Of a stretch of DNA of 64,000 bases, positions 26,989 through 36,532 are shown piece by piece. The notes under the pieces are model-generated. The model was not told where the DNA came from. It was given only the letters and a program-made list of their open reading frames with translations, and ran no database searches. Made by a program: the position numbers and the translations under genes. Numbering within the stretch: the first letter of the stretch is position 1; each line of letters starts with the position of its first letter. The DNA is from Clostridium neonatale (lineage in GTDB: Bacteria > Bacillota > Clostridia > Clostridiales > Clostridiaceae), in the NCBI RefSeq assembly GCF_001458595.1, contig NZ_LN890328.1:86797-150796 (forward strand). The letters are read 5' to 3'.

Positions 26989-27952
26989 TCAGAAAAACAA
27001 GATGCTTAATACAAATAACTGTTCGTAAGTCAGGGCTTTCATGTCTTTATAAGGAATATACTTCATACTAGATGTTATTTGATGTATTATGCATCTTTGT
27101 ATTTTCGCAAATGGAAATGTAGCGACCATAGCTTCTTTGAAGCCATTTAAGCCATCAACAGAAAATATTAGCACATTTTGAATACCCCTATTTTTTAGGT
27201 CATTTAAAACAGATAATCAAAGCTTACTACTTTCATTAGCACTTATCTATATTCCTAAAACTTCTTTTTCACCATCCATATTTACTCCTATTACCACATA
27301 AGCAGCTTTAACTATAATTTGTTTATCTTCTCTTACTTTATAGTGTATAGCATCCATAATATAGATGAATATGTCTTTTCTAATGGTCTGTTTTGCCATT
27401 CTAAATTCTATTAGTTATATTTGACACAGTTTCTGCACTTATATCAACTCCATATAATTCTCTTATCTGCTCTGAAATATCTCTAGTTGTTATTCCTGTT
27501 GCAAAGGTCTAGAATTTTATCTTCTATTCCATTAACGGAACGTTGATGATTTGGTACTATTTTAGGTTCAAAATCACCATTTCTATCTCTTGGTATATTA
27601 ATTTGTACAGGGCTAAGTTCTGTTTTTACAGTTTTTTTCGAATATCCATTTCGGCTATTATCATTATTTTTATCCATAGTATTATATTTTCCATAACCTA
27701 ATGCCTCATCCATTTCAGCTTCCAATGATTCTTGCAATATATCCCTAAACATTTCTTTTAAACCTACTAATATATCATATTATCAGCACTGCTAAAATTC
27801 TGTTCTTTGATATATTATCTTAATAATTCTTTCGAGACGTTTCCCATATAAAAAAACTCCTTCTTGTAATAATTTGTTATCTCAATTATTGCCCAGAAAG
27901 AGTCGTTTTTATTCAGTTTACACAAAATTTTTTACAGAGCCACTTGTTAAAA
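26989..27952 (-). mobile_element. IS256-family insertion sequence remnant
   Basis: Minus-strand fragments of an IS256-type transposase: an N-terminal piece at 27483-27752 (EMDEALGYGKYN, NSRNGYSKKTVKTEL, INIPRDRNGDFEPKIVP) and a piece at 26989-27174 (LIFSVDGLNGFKEA, FPFAKIQRCIIHQITSSMKY) with the catalytic-region pattern. Frameshifts and stops separate them, and the C-terminal third is missing. The outer inverted repeat survives at 27917-27952 (GGCTCTGTAAAAAATTTTGT on the minus strand). The element cannot transpose by itself. Confidence 0.82.
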
Positions 27953-28219
27953 TGAAATTGAAGCAATAAAATCCATAGTGGATTATACTGTGTTATTATT
28001 TAAATGCCAATAAATGCAGGAATATAATCATCATAAATTTACTTAAAAGAGTTAACTTCTTATAGGACTTTTTAACTATCCAGTATTAATCAAATATCGT
28101 GTTTTCTTCTATGCATGTAAAATTTCATTAATCGATATTGTGATTGTTTTAGTGTTTAAATTTAATATGTCTACAGTATTATTTAGTTTTTATTTTAATT
28201 TGATCAATTCATTATAGAT
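27953..28219. other. Intergenic, nothing recognised
   Basis: AT-rich sequence between the IS256 inverted repeat and the end of the LacI gene; no frame or structure is supported. Confidence 0.4.
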
Positions 28220-29197
28220 TTATAATGAATTGGTAGAATTTCGAATAAGCAAATCATTTTCTAAACATAGCATTTTGTCAACTTCTCTATTCTTAAGTAT
28301 TTTTTTTAATTGTTTTGCTGTTTGACGTCCGGCTTCAATATAATGATATTTTACAGTTGTTAATGTAGGGTGGATAGCGTCACCTATTTCATCGCCACCA
28401 AATCCGGATATTGAAAAGTCTTTCGGTATATCTTTATTAAGTATTCTAATTGCTTTCATAACACCAACAGCAATTTGATCTGTAGCACAAACGATATATG
28501 TTGCTTTAGTAGTTGGAAGAACTTTCAATGCTGTTGCACAAGCATCTTCAATCATTAATGTGGTTGTAATACATTCAAAACAAACACCAGCTTTTGTTAA
28601 TGCATCAGTAACTCCTTTTTTTCTCTTGATTCCAATAGCTACATCATCTTCGTTTGCCCCAAAGTATAAAACTTTTTTATGATTTAAAGCAGCAATATAA
28701 TTTCCTATTTGTGTTCCAGCTCCGTAGTCATCATGATAAACGCAATGAACATGTTCACTTTTTTGGGATATCATAACAATAGGACATGAAATTTGAGAAA
28801 AAGCTTTAATGTGTGAAGAAGTTATAATAGTACCAAATATAATAATTCCTGCAACTTTTTGCTTCTCAAAAGTATATAGTCCTTGAATTTCATTATTTAT
28901 ATCTTGATAAGTATTTGTAATAAGTGTTTGGTATCCACTCTTTTTCAATTCATTGTCAATTCCTTGAAGACTTTGCGTAACAGCATATGAATCTAATTTA
29001 CTAACAACAATACCGATTAAATTTGTTTGGTGAGCTTTAAGACTTTGGGCAAAAGAGTTGGGTTTATAACCAGTTTCTTTAATTGCTTGCTCAATTCTCT
29101 CTTTCGCTAAAGGTTTAATATTTTTACCGTTTAAATAACGAGATACTGTACTTTTTGATACATTTGCCATTTTAGCTATATCATTAATTGTAATCAT
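28220..29197 (-). CDS. LacI-family repressor of the first GH32-like/PTS operon
   Basis: A 325-residue LacI-type regulator: HTH ITINDIAKMANVSKSTVSRYLNG at the N-terminus, hinge region, then a periplasmic-binding-fold effector domain ending ISGFGGDEIGDAIHPTLTTVKYHY. This resembles sucrose or fructoside repressors (ScrR-like). It is divergent from the GH32-like gene. Two sites of the form TAARACCGRTTTCA lie in the shared promoter region, one beside its own promoter, suggesting control of the operon and of itself. The effector is unknown. Confidence 0.92.
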   Translation of the reverse strand: MITINDIAKMANVSKSTVSRYLNGKNIKPLAKERIEQAIKETGYKPNSFAQSLKAHQTNLIGIVVSKLDSYAVTQSLQGIDNELKKSGYQTLITNTYQDINNEIQGLYTFEKQKVAGIIIFGTIITSSHIKAFSQISCPIVMISQKSEHVHCVYHDDYGAGTQIGNYIAALNHKKVLYFGANEDDVAIGIKRKKGVTDALTKAGVCFECITTTLMIEDACATALKVLPTTKATYIVCATDQIAVGVMKAIRILNKDIPKDFSISGFGGDEIGDAIHPTLTTVKYHYIEAGRQTAKQLKKILKNREVDKMLCLENDLLIRNSTNSL

Positions 29198-29223
29198 GTG
29201 TTTCCTCCTACATATTTAAAGAT

Positions 29224-29252
29224 ATTATAGCATATTATTTATCTTAAATCAA
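29224..29252 (-). promoter_or_regulatory. Promoter of the LacI gene
   Basis: On the minus strand TTGATT (29247-29252) and TATAAT (29224-29229) are separated by 17 bases. An operator-like site at 29255-29268 abuts the -35 box. Confidence 0.65.
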
Positions 29253-29254
29253 TT

Positions 29255-29333
29255 TAAGACCGATTTCACTATATTATTTTTTGTTATTGACAAGCATGAA
29301 ATTATGGTATAAAATCAAGTAAAACCGGTTTCA
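29255..29333. promoter_or_regulatory. Two LacI-type operators and the promoter of GH32-like operon 1
   Basis: TAAGACCGATTTCA (29255-29268) and TAAAACCGGTTTCA (29320-29333) are near-copies. The second contains the palindrome AAACCGGTTT typical of LacI-family sites. Between them TTGACA (29287-29292) and TAAAAT (29310-29315), spaced 17, form the promoter of the GH32-like gene. The second operator covers the transcription start, which fits repression. Confidence 0.75.
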
Positions 29334-29355
29334 AAAAAGAGGAGGAGCGAGAGAT

Positions 29356-30762
29356 ATGTATAAAATATTTTACCAGCCAGAAGGGTATTGGTTTGGAGAT
29401 TGTATGCCTTATTGTAAGGATGGAACTTTCTATTTGTATCATCAAAGGGATACTAGGAATCCTGGCCCAATGGGTGAACCATTTGGATGGTCTTTGGCAA
29501 CAACAACAGATTTCTTAAATTACAAAGATTATGGAACAGTTATAGAACACGGAAGAAATGATGAACAAGATCAATATATTTATGCAGGAAGTATATACGA
29601 AACTTCTAAAAATAAATATACGGCTTTTTATACTGGTGCAAATAAAATTTTTAAAAGCAAGGGTATTCCATCACAAAAATTAATGAAAGCAACAAGTGAT
29701 GATCTTGTGAATTGGGAAAAGAAAGGCATTACAGATCAAATTGCACCACAGGAAGGATATGATGTTTATGCTTGGAGAGATCCATATATTTTATGGAATG
29801 AAGATAAACAGGAATATCTATTAGTACTAGGCGCAAGAGAACCTGGAGATAACAGAAAAAAGACAGGACGCTTAGTATCGTTTACAAGCAAAGATTTGGA
29901 AAAATGGGATTTTAAAGGAGATTTTTGGTATCCGCATTTATTTACAATGTTGGAAATGCCTGATATTTTTAAAATTGGAGACTGGTGGTATTTAATTGTT
30001 TCTGAATTTAGTGAGAAAAATAAAATGATTTATCGCATGAGTAAAAGTCTTGATGGTCCTTGGCTTGCACCTGAAGATGATGCATTTGATGGTAGAGCTT
30101 ATTATGCTGGAAGAACTTCAACTGATGGAAAAAAGAGAATCTTCTTTGGTTGGGTACCAACAAAGGAAAATGATAATGATTTAGGTAATTATGAATGGGG
30201 TGGAACTTTTGTTCCGCAAGAAGTTTATCAAAAAGAAGATAAAACACTAGGTTTGAAGCCATTAGAATCTATATGGGAAGTTTTTAACGATGAAGAAAAA
30301 TTAAATGATATTGATTTAAATAAAGTGGATGGAAATGTAGAAAAGGTTATTGTTCAAAACACTGGGGAATGTTTTCGATTTGAAACTACATTTACCTTTA
30401 GTGATGAAACGAGATATATTTCGTTATATCTATATGAAAATGAATTAGAAGAAGCATATGAATATCGTATTTCTCTAGCAGAGAAAAAAATTTATTTTGA
30501 TAAAACTCCTAATTGGCCATGGTACCAATATATGTCAAAGGGGTTGGAGCGTCCGATAAACTTAAAAGCAGGAATTGAATATGAATTAAAACTAATTGTA
30601 GATGATGATATAGCAGTTTTATATATTGATGGGATTGCTCTAACTGCAAGAATGTATAATAAGCCAGGTATGTTGTTAAGTTTAAGTGTTACAAATGGAA
30701 GCTTATATACGAAAAATATGAAAATCGGTAGAATTAGAGAGAAGGGTAAATATGGATTATAA
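29356..30762 (+). CDS. Clan GH-J (GH32-like) glycoside hydrolase, first copy
   Basis: A 468-residue protein with no signal peptide. The N-terminal five-bladed propeller carries GH32-like catalytic spots: Asp15 in YWFGDCMP (place of the W-M-N-D-P-N-G nucleophile), RDP at 141-143 (transition-state Asp142) and Glu200 in EMPDIF (place of the E-C-P acid/base). A C-terminal beta-sandwich follows (about 300-468). The motifs are divergent from invertases, so the substrate may not be sucrose. GAGGAGCGAGAG precedes the ATG. It overlaps the downstream EII gene by 11 bases, so it most likely hydrolyses the phosphorylated sugar that permease delivers. Confidence 0.82.
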   Translation: MYKIFYQPEGYWFGDCMPYCKDGTFYLYHQRDTRNPGPMGEPFGWSLATTTDFLNYKDYGTVIEHGRNDEQDQYIYAGSIYETSKNKYTAFYTGANKIFKSKGIPSQKLMKATSDDLVNWEKKGITDQIAPQEGYDVYAWRDPYILWNEDKQEYLLVLGAREPGDNRKKTGRLVSFTSKDLEKWDFKGDFWYPHLFTMLEMPDIFKIGDWWYLIVSEFSEKNKMIYRMSKSLDGPWLAPEDDAFDGRAYYAGRTSTDGKKRIFFGWVPTKENDNDLGNYEWGGTFVPQEVYQKEDKTLGLKPLESIWEVFNDEEKLNDIDLNKVDGNVEKVIVQNTGECFRFETTFTFSDETRYISLYLYENELEEAYEYRISLAEKKIYFDKTPNWPWYQYMSKGLERPINLKAGIEYELKLIVDDDIAVLYIDGIALTARMYNKPGMLLSLSVTNGSLYTKNMKIGRIREKGKYGL

Positions 30763-32665
30763 ATTTATAGCTTCAAAAATTATCGAATCTGTAGGTGGAA
30801 AAGAAAATGTTTTGTCAGTTGCACATTGTGCAACTAGACTTAGATTTGTTTTGAATGATTATAATAAAAGAAATGAGACTGAATTAGAAAATATAGAAAC
30901 TGTAAAAGGAATGTTTATGACGGCAGATCAGTTTCAAATAATTATTGGATCTGGTACTGTTAATCTTGTTTGCCAAGAAATACAAAAACAATTAAATTTG
31001 ACAACTGAAATATCAGTTGAAGAAAAAAATGAAGGGAATATATTTCAAAAGAGTGTAAAAATATTAAGTGATATATTTGTTCCGATTATTCCTGCTATTA
31101 CAGCTTGTGGGCTTTTGATGGGATTAGGTAATATACTCGCTGCTAATTTTTTTCAAAATGGAACTCAATCAATTATCAGTTTATATCCACAAATTTCAGG
31201 ATTAGCAAGTATGATAAATACGTTTTCAGGTGCAGCATTTTCATTTTTACCTGTGTTAATTGGATTTTCTGCTACTAAAAAGTTTGGAGGAAATTCATTC
31301 TTAGGAGCAACGATGGGAATGATTATGGTATCTACAGATTTACTTAATGCATATTCTGTTGGAACAGGGGTAAAAATTCCTTTTTGGAATTTATTTGGTT
31401 TACATATAGATGCAGTAGGATATCAAGGAACAGTATTGCCTGTATTAGCAATTTCTTGGATTCTTGCAAAATTAGAGATGAAATTGCATAAAGTGACACC
31501 ATCTTGGTTGGATAATTTAACAACTCCACTTCTATCTATATTGATAACTGGCTTTTTGACATTTATTGGAGTAGGTCCTGTTTTACGAGGAGCAGGTAAT
31601 ATATTGACAACTGGAATAATGTGGATATATAATACTTTAGGTGTTTTAGGTGGAGGAATATTTGGTTTATTATATGCTCCTATTACATTAACTGGTATGC
31701 ACCATAGTTTTATTGCTGTCGAAACACAGTTACTGGCTGCAAAAGAAATAACCGGTGGAAGTTTTATCTTTGCAACAGCGTCTATGAACAATGTGGCACA
31801 AGGGGCGGCTGTTTTAGCGGTTTTATTTATGACAAAAGACGAGAAGATGAAGTCAACATGTTCTGCTTCAGGGATTACTGCTTTATTAGGAATTACTGAA
31901 CCTGCAATGTTTGGAGTTACTTTAAAGTTAAAATATCCATTCTATGCAGCAATAATTGCTTCTGCTTGTGGTAGCGCATATCTTGCATTAACAAAAACAT
32001 TGGCACAGTCATTAGGCGCCGCAGGATTGATTGGAATCATATCGATGCGACCTGAATCTTATTTTAATTTTATAATAGGAATTATCATTTCAGTCGTTGT
32101 TGCGTTCATACTTACCATTATATTTTGGAAAAAATTCGGATTAGATGAAGAGAGTAAAAAAACAATTAATGAAAATGAAGTTAAAAACGATTTGGCTTTT
32201 TCATCATCAGTTACTACTTCATTAACATCTTGTATGGATGGAAAGGTACTTCCAATAGAGAAATCTAAAGATAAGGTATTTGCATCTAAGGCACTAGGAT
32301 CGGGAATAGTCGTCGAACCCATCGATGGAAATGTATATGCGCCTTGTGATGGCACAATCGAATTCATCTATCCTACTAAACATGCCTTAGGTATTACAAC
32401 ACCTGATGGATTAGAAATTTTAATTCATATTGGTATCGATACAGTTAAATTAGAAGGAAATGGATTTGAAAGCTACATACAAGAAGGCGATATTGTTAAG
32501 GCACATGATAAACTTTTAAATGTAAATTTAGACATAATAAAAAACTCCGGATATAGTACTCAAACAATGATGGTATTAGCACAGAATGAAAATTTAAATA
32601 TAGAAGTTTATCCAAATGAATATGCTAATAAATATAACGAAGTTATAAAAGTTAAAAAAAAATAA
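30752..32665 (+). CDS. PTS permease EIIBCA, glucose/sucrose family
   Basis: A 637-residue permease in the usual order: EIIB (1-85, Cys26 in AHCATRLRF), EIIC (about 110-465, including GITEPAMFGVTLKLKYPF), EIIA (about 485-637, His559 in LIHIG). It imports and phosphorylates a disaccharide or similar sugar, using HPr-P. Its start overlaps the GH32-like gene, so translation is coupled. The terminator at 32691-32726 ends the operon. Its EIIA domain may also serve the EIIA-less permease at 36533. Confidence 0.93.
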   Translation: MDYKFIASKIIESVGGKENVLSVAHCATRLRFVLNDYNKRNETELENIETVKGMFMTADQFQIIIGSGTVNLVCQEIQKQLNLTTEISVEEKNEGNIFQKSVKILSDIFVPIIPAITACGLLMGLGNILAANFFQNGTQSIISLYPQISGLASMINTFSGAAFSFLPVLIGFSATKKFGGNSFLGATMGMIMVSTDLLNAYSVGTGVKIPFWNLFGLHIDAVGYQGTVLPVLAISWILAKLEMKLHKVTPSWLDNLTTPLLSILITGFLTFIGVGPVLRGAGNILTTGIMWIYNTLGVLGGGIFGLLYAPITLTGMHHSFIAVETQLLAAKEITGGSFIFATASMNNVAQGAAVLAVLFMTKDEKMKSTCSASGITALLGITEPAMFGVTLKLKYPFYAAIIASACGSAYLALTKTLAQSLGAAGLIGIISMRPESYFNFIIGIIISVVVAFILTIIFWKKFGLDEESKKTINENEVKNDLAFSSSVTTSLTSCMDGKVLPIEKSKDKVFASKALGSGIVVEPIDGNVYAPCDGTIEFIYPTKHALGITTPDGLEILIHIGIDTVKLEGNGFESYIQEGDIVKAHDKLLNVNLDIIKNSGYSTQTMMVLAQNENLNIEVYPNEYANKYNEVIKVKKK

Positions 32666-32690
32666 TCGATATTAATGGAAATGTAAGAAG

Positions 32691-32726
32691 AGGTAGTAAC
32701 AAACTTATTTTGTTATTACCTTTTTT
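32691..32726 (+). terminator. Terminator of GH32-like operon 1
   Basis: AGGTAGTAACAAA pairs with TTTGTTATTACCT (one G-T), followed by TTTTTT. Confidence 0.85.
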
Positions 32727-33181
32727 GAGTATGAATTTATACACGATAAGTATATATTTTTCGTTTTTTCTAATTACATTTTATAATTTATTTATAAAAT
32801 CAATTAAAAATTTTGTGCAAAGAAACGTTAAGTGATAGCTATACTCCTGGCTTATATACAGTTCTTTGTATTAAATATGCTTATTTTCTAAGTGATTTAT
32901 ATATTTTATTATAATTATAATGATAATTAATAAAATAAAAGCCTTAGAATCATATATATATTTATAAATATGAAATTTATTGAAATAAAAATAGATATAC
33001 GTACCCTTTGAACATTCAACGACATTATTTCACAGTTAAATAAATTATATGTCATAAAATACAAAATCAAATCTGATCTTGTACTTTTTTATTTTTAGAG
33101 CAATCTGCTTCTAATAGTATCATTCATGTATATGCCATACTTACACATAAATATAGAGTTTTAAAATATACTATATACTGT
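32727..33181. other. Gene-free AT-rich region
   Basis: No frame of convincing composition or structural RNA is visible between the terminator and the IS4-type remnant. Confidence 0.4.
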
Positions 33182-33367
33182 CTATGTATCATCTATGTTA
33201 AATCCATTAGATTTTAAATCTCGAAACATTTCTTCTATAATAAATCTTTTTTTATATTTAATTACAGCATATTTACTATTCATATTAGTGGCTAAATACC
33301 ATATATCATCTGAATCTTCAGCTGTACATACTGCAAGATCGTAATTGTATTTTTCAGCAGTTAGCAA
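33182..33367 (-). pseudogene. IS4-family transposase fragment
   Basis: A 61-codon piece with the C-terminal pattern of IS4-type DDE transposases: WYLATNMNSKYAVIKYKKRFIIEEMFRDLKSNGF, including the Y-x2-R-x3-E signature region (YKKRFIIEE). The N-terminal two thirds are absent, so only a scar of the element remains. Confidence 0.7.
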
Positions 33368-33839
33368 GATTTAATTAAAGTTCTATACTAACACCAGTTT
33401 GTTTTTAGTTGATTATAGTGATAAGTAGTTACATTTTTGAAGTATGTTTATAATATAGGTTAAATGTTTATAATCACTACTTTTGTTTAGATAAAAACTA
33501 TAAATGTCAATAGAAATGAGTGTGGTATCAGGATAAACTTTCATTAGTTTATCCTGGAATAATAATCTCAAACATTGACAGCAGATATTTTTATGAAATA
33601 GTTATTGAATTTTTTATGGATATAACAAACAAAATAACGAGCATTACTATGATACAAGAGAAAAACAACACAACGTAATTATAGCTAGAGAATACTTTTT
33701 AACACCTAACATACAGTGACTTTCATTTTTATAAGTTTATTAAGGGGAATTATAAAGTCAACTATTTTAATGATTAAGATTGATATATCTGATATAATAA
33801 AAAATAAATGTTTTAATAAGATAAGGTGGTATTTTAGTT
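33368..33839. other. Intergenic region with one perfect hairpin
   Basis: CAGGATAAACT (33529-33539) pairs with AGTTTATCCTG (33546-33556). No U-run follows. The rest holds no gene; an AAGGTGG site at its end serves the LacI gene. Confidence 0.45.
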
Positions 33840-34817
33840 ATGAAACCAAGTATAAAAGATGTAGCCAAAGTAGCAGGTGTTTCGGCTACCACTGTTTCTA
33901 GAGTGCTAAATAATAGAGGATATATTAGTAAAGAAACAAAAAGGAAAGTTTATGCCGCAATAGAAGATGTCGAGTATTATCCAAATGATATAGCAAGAGC
34001 ATTATTAAGTAATAAAACAAATCTTATAGGCCTTATATTTCCTATGATAAACAATCCATTTCATGTAGAGTTAATATCATACATAGAAACTATATTATCT
34101 GAAAAGGGATTCAAAGTATTATTATGTAATAGTATGAATAACCCTAAGAAAGAACAAGATTATCTAACTATGCTACGTAGAAACCAAGTTGATGGAATAA
34201 TTGTAGGAACACATAATGACAACATACCAGATTATAATATATCTGGATTACCAGTAGTAGCTATAGATAGATATTTAGGTGAAAATGTAGTTACAGTATC
34301 TTGCGATAATTATGCAGGAGGAAGGTTGGCAGTAGAAAGCTTATTAGAAAAGGGATGTAAAAATATATTATGTATTAGAGGAAATAGTAAGCTAAAGTTA
34401 CCTGCTAATAAAAGATCACAAGCATATATAGATATAATGAATGAGAATAATCTGAAAGTAAATATTGCAGAAGTAGAGTTTATAAAGTCTATTGAAGAAA
34501 AGTTTGAGTTAGTAAAAGAGATAATTCTTGCAAATAAAGATATTGATGGGGTATTTGCAGGAGATGACTTATTAGCATCTATGGTACTCAATATATGTGA
34601 AAATCAGGGTATAGACGTGCCAAATGATTTAAAAGTAATCGGATTTGACGGTGCTAGTCAAACTCTAGTTTACTTGCCAAAATTAACAACAATAAAACAA
34701 CCAATCAAAAAGATAGCGGAAGTATCTGTAGATAAACTAATTAGGAAAATAAATGGTGAAGAAGTAGATAATGAAATAGGATTACCTGTAGTTCTACATA
34801 AAGGCAAAACTATATAA
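33840..34817 (+). CDS. LacI-family repressor of the second GH32-like/PTS operon
   Basis: A 325-residue LacI-type regulator: HTH SIKDVAKVAGVSATTVSRVLNNRG, then an effector domain (LIGLIFPMINNPFHVELISYIE ... DGVFAGDDLLASMVLNICENQG ... KVIGFDGASQTLVYLPKLTTIKQP). It lies upstream of and in the same direction as the second GH32-like gene, separated by a terminator-like hairpin. Three 17-bp repeats in the following promoter are its likely binding sites. It is not closely similar to the first LacI protein, so the two modules are controlled separately. Confidence 0.92.
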   Translation: MKPSIKDVAKVAGVSATTVSRVLNNRGYISKETKRKVYAAIEDVEYYPNDIARALLSNKTNLIGLIFPMINNPFHVELISYIETILSEKGFKVLLCNSMNNPKKEQDYLTMLRRNQVDGIIVGTHNDNIPDYNISGLPVVAIDRYLGENVVTVSCDNYAGGRLAVESLLEKGCKNILCIRGNSKLKLPANKRSQAYIDIMNENNLKVNIAEVEFIKSIEEKFELVKEIILANKDIDGVFAGDDLLASMVLNICENQGIDVPNDLKVIGFDGASQTLVYLPKLTTIKQPIKKIAEVSVDKLIRKINGEEVDNEIGLPVVLHKGKTI

Positions 34818-34826
34818 GTGATAAAT

Positions 34827-34872
34827 AAGACAATAGTCTATTGCTTGTGTTAATGGCATAGAAGATTGTCTT
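34827..34872 (+). terminator. Terminator of the second LacI gene
   Basis: AAGACAAT (34827-34834) pairs with ATTGTCTT (34865-34872), with an imperfect inner stem, then a T-rich stretch. Confidence 0.6.
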
Positions 34873-34930
34873 ATATTATTTATTTTTAAATAAACTCTAA
34901 TAAGATAATAAATTTTATTTAATAATATAT

Positions 34931-34998
34931 ATGTTAACGATTGACATATGTTAACGTTTAGCATATAATCATTACATAAACATGTTAACGATTGACAT
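34931..34998 (+). promoter_or_regulatory. Promoter with three 17-bp operators, GH32-like operon 2
   Basis: ATGTTAACGATTGACAT (34931-34947), ATGTTAACGTTTAGCAT (34948-34964) and ATGTTAACGATTGACAT (34982-34998) are near-identical; the first two abut exactly. TTGACA (34941-34946) and TATAAT (34964-34969), spaced 17, overlap the first two copies. The third lies just after the expected start. This fits cooperative repression by the LacI-type protein encoded upstream. Confidence 0.8.
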
Positions 34999-35056
34999 AT
35001 AAAAATTTGCAATCATATACATGAAAAAAATTTTATTTACTTGGGAGGAAAACACT

Positions 35057-36451
35057 ATGCATAAACTATATTATCAACCCGAAGGTTATTGGTTTGGAGA
35101 CTGTATGCCATTTTCTAAAGATGGAGTATTTTATGTTTACCACCAAAGAGACACTAGAAATCCAGCTCCATTTGGAGAGCCATTTGGATGGGCATTAGCC
35201 ACTACTACAGATTTTGTTAACTACAAAAATTTTGGCGAATCTTTAAAAAGAGGAAGAGATGATGAACCAGATCAATTTATATATGCTGGAAGCGTATTTG
35301 AAGATAAAGATGGAAATCTTCATGCATTTTACACAGGATACAATAGAGAATTTTTAAAAGTAGGAAAAGTATCTCAAGTTTTAATGCATGCAACTAGTGA
35401 TGACTTAGTTGATTGGAATAAATCAGAAGAAAAATTAAAATTAGTTCCACCTAAAGGATATAGTCAATATGACTTTAGAGATCCATACGTAATATGGGAT
35501 GAAGAAAATCAAGAATATTTCTTAATATTAGGGGCTAGAGCTGAAGGTGATAAAAGAAAACAAACTGGAAGATTAGTTACATTTACATCTAAGAATTTAA
35601 AAGATTGGAATTTTCAAGGTGATTTCTGGAGTCCTGGTATATATACAATGTTTGAGATGCCGGAGATATTTAAAATAGGTGAATGGTGGTACTTAGTTTA
35701 CTCAGAGTACTCTCAACAAAATAAAATATTATATAGAATGAGCAAAAGTTTAAAGGGACCATGGATTAGACCTAAAGATGATGCATTTGATGGAAGTGCA
35801 TATTATGCAGGAAGAACTGCATTTGATGGAAATAGAAGAATATTATTTGGATGGGTTCCTACAAAATTAAATTGTGAAGATATGAACCAATATGAATGGG
35901 GCGGAACTTTAGTACCTCATGAAGTTTATCAAAGAGAAGATGGAACTCTAGGAACTAAGGTACCAGACTCAGTTTGGAATACATTTACAAATAGAGAAGA
36001 GTTAGAATCTTTGTCTTTAAAAACAATAGATACTAGAGAAGAAGCAATTATTTGTAAAGATGCTGGAAGATTATTCGCATTTGAAACAACAATAAAATTT
36101 GAAGAAGGGACAAGAGAGTTTTCTATACGATTTTATGAAGATGAAGAATTAAGGGAAGCGTATGAATATAAGTTCTCTTTAGTAGATAATAGATTCACTT
36201 TTGATAAAAATCCAAATTATAAGTGGTTCCAAATGATGAATAAAGGATTAGAAAGACCAATATATTTGGAAGTAAATAAAGAATACAACTTAAGATTAAT
36301 AGTAGATGATACAATATCAACTTTATATATGGATGGAGTAGCATTAAATGCTAGAATTTATAAGAAATTTGGAGATGCAATAGCGCTTACGGTTACAGAT
36401 GGTGCTATAACTACATCGAACACAACTATATCAAAAACTTTGAATAGATAA
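35057..36451 (+). CDS. Clan GH-J (GH32-like) glycoside hydrolase, second copy
   Basis: A 464-residue paralogue of the first copy, similar along its whole length. The same catalytic spots are present: Asp15 in YWFGDCMP, RDP in FRDPYVIW and the Glu in EMPEIF. The start at 35057 is set by GGGAGG at 35043; an ATG at 35021 lacks a site. No signal peptide, so it acts in the cytoplasm. It is followed by an EIIBC permease in the same operon. Two copies with separate regulators suggest different but related sugars. Confidence 0.82.
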   Translation: MHKLYYQPEGYWFGDCMPFSKDGVFYVYHQRDTRNPAPFGEPFGWALATTTDFVNYKNFGESLKRGRDDEPDQFIYAGSVFEDKDGNLHAFYTGYNREFLKVGKVSQVLMHATSDDLVDWNKSEEKLKLVPPKGYSQYDFRDPYVIWDEENQEYFLILGARAEGDKRKQTGRLVTFTSKNLKDWNFQGDFWSPGIYTMFEMPEIFKIGEWWYLVYSEYSQQNKILYRMSKSLKGPWIRPKDDAFDGSAYYAGRTAFDGNRRILFGWVPTKLNCEDMNQYEWGGTLVPHEVYQREDGTLGTKVPDSVWNTFTNREELESLSLKTIDTREEAIICKDAGRLFAFETTIKFEEGTREFSIRFYEDEELREAYEYKFSLVDNRFTFDKNPNYKWFQMMNKGLERPIYLEVNKEYNLRLIVDDTISTLYMDGVALNARIYKKFGDAIALTVTDGAITTSNTTISKTLNR

Positions 36452-36532
36452 TTTAATCGAATAAAAAATAAAGTATTTCTAGCAAGATAAAACTTGATAG
36501 AAATATAATGAATATACGGGAGGATAAAACTT

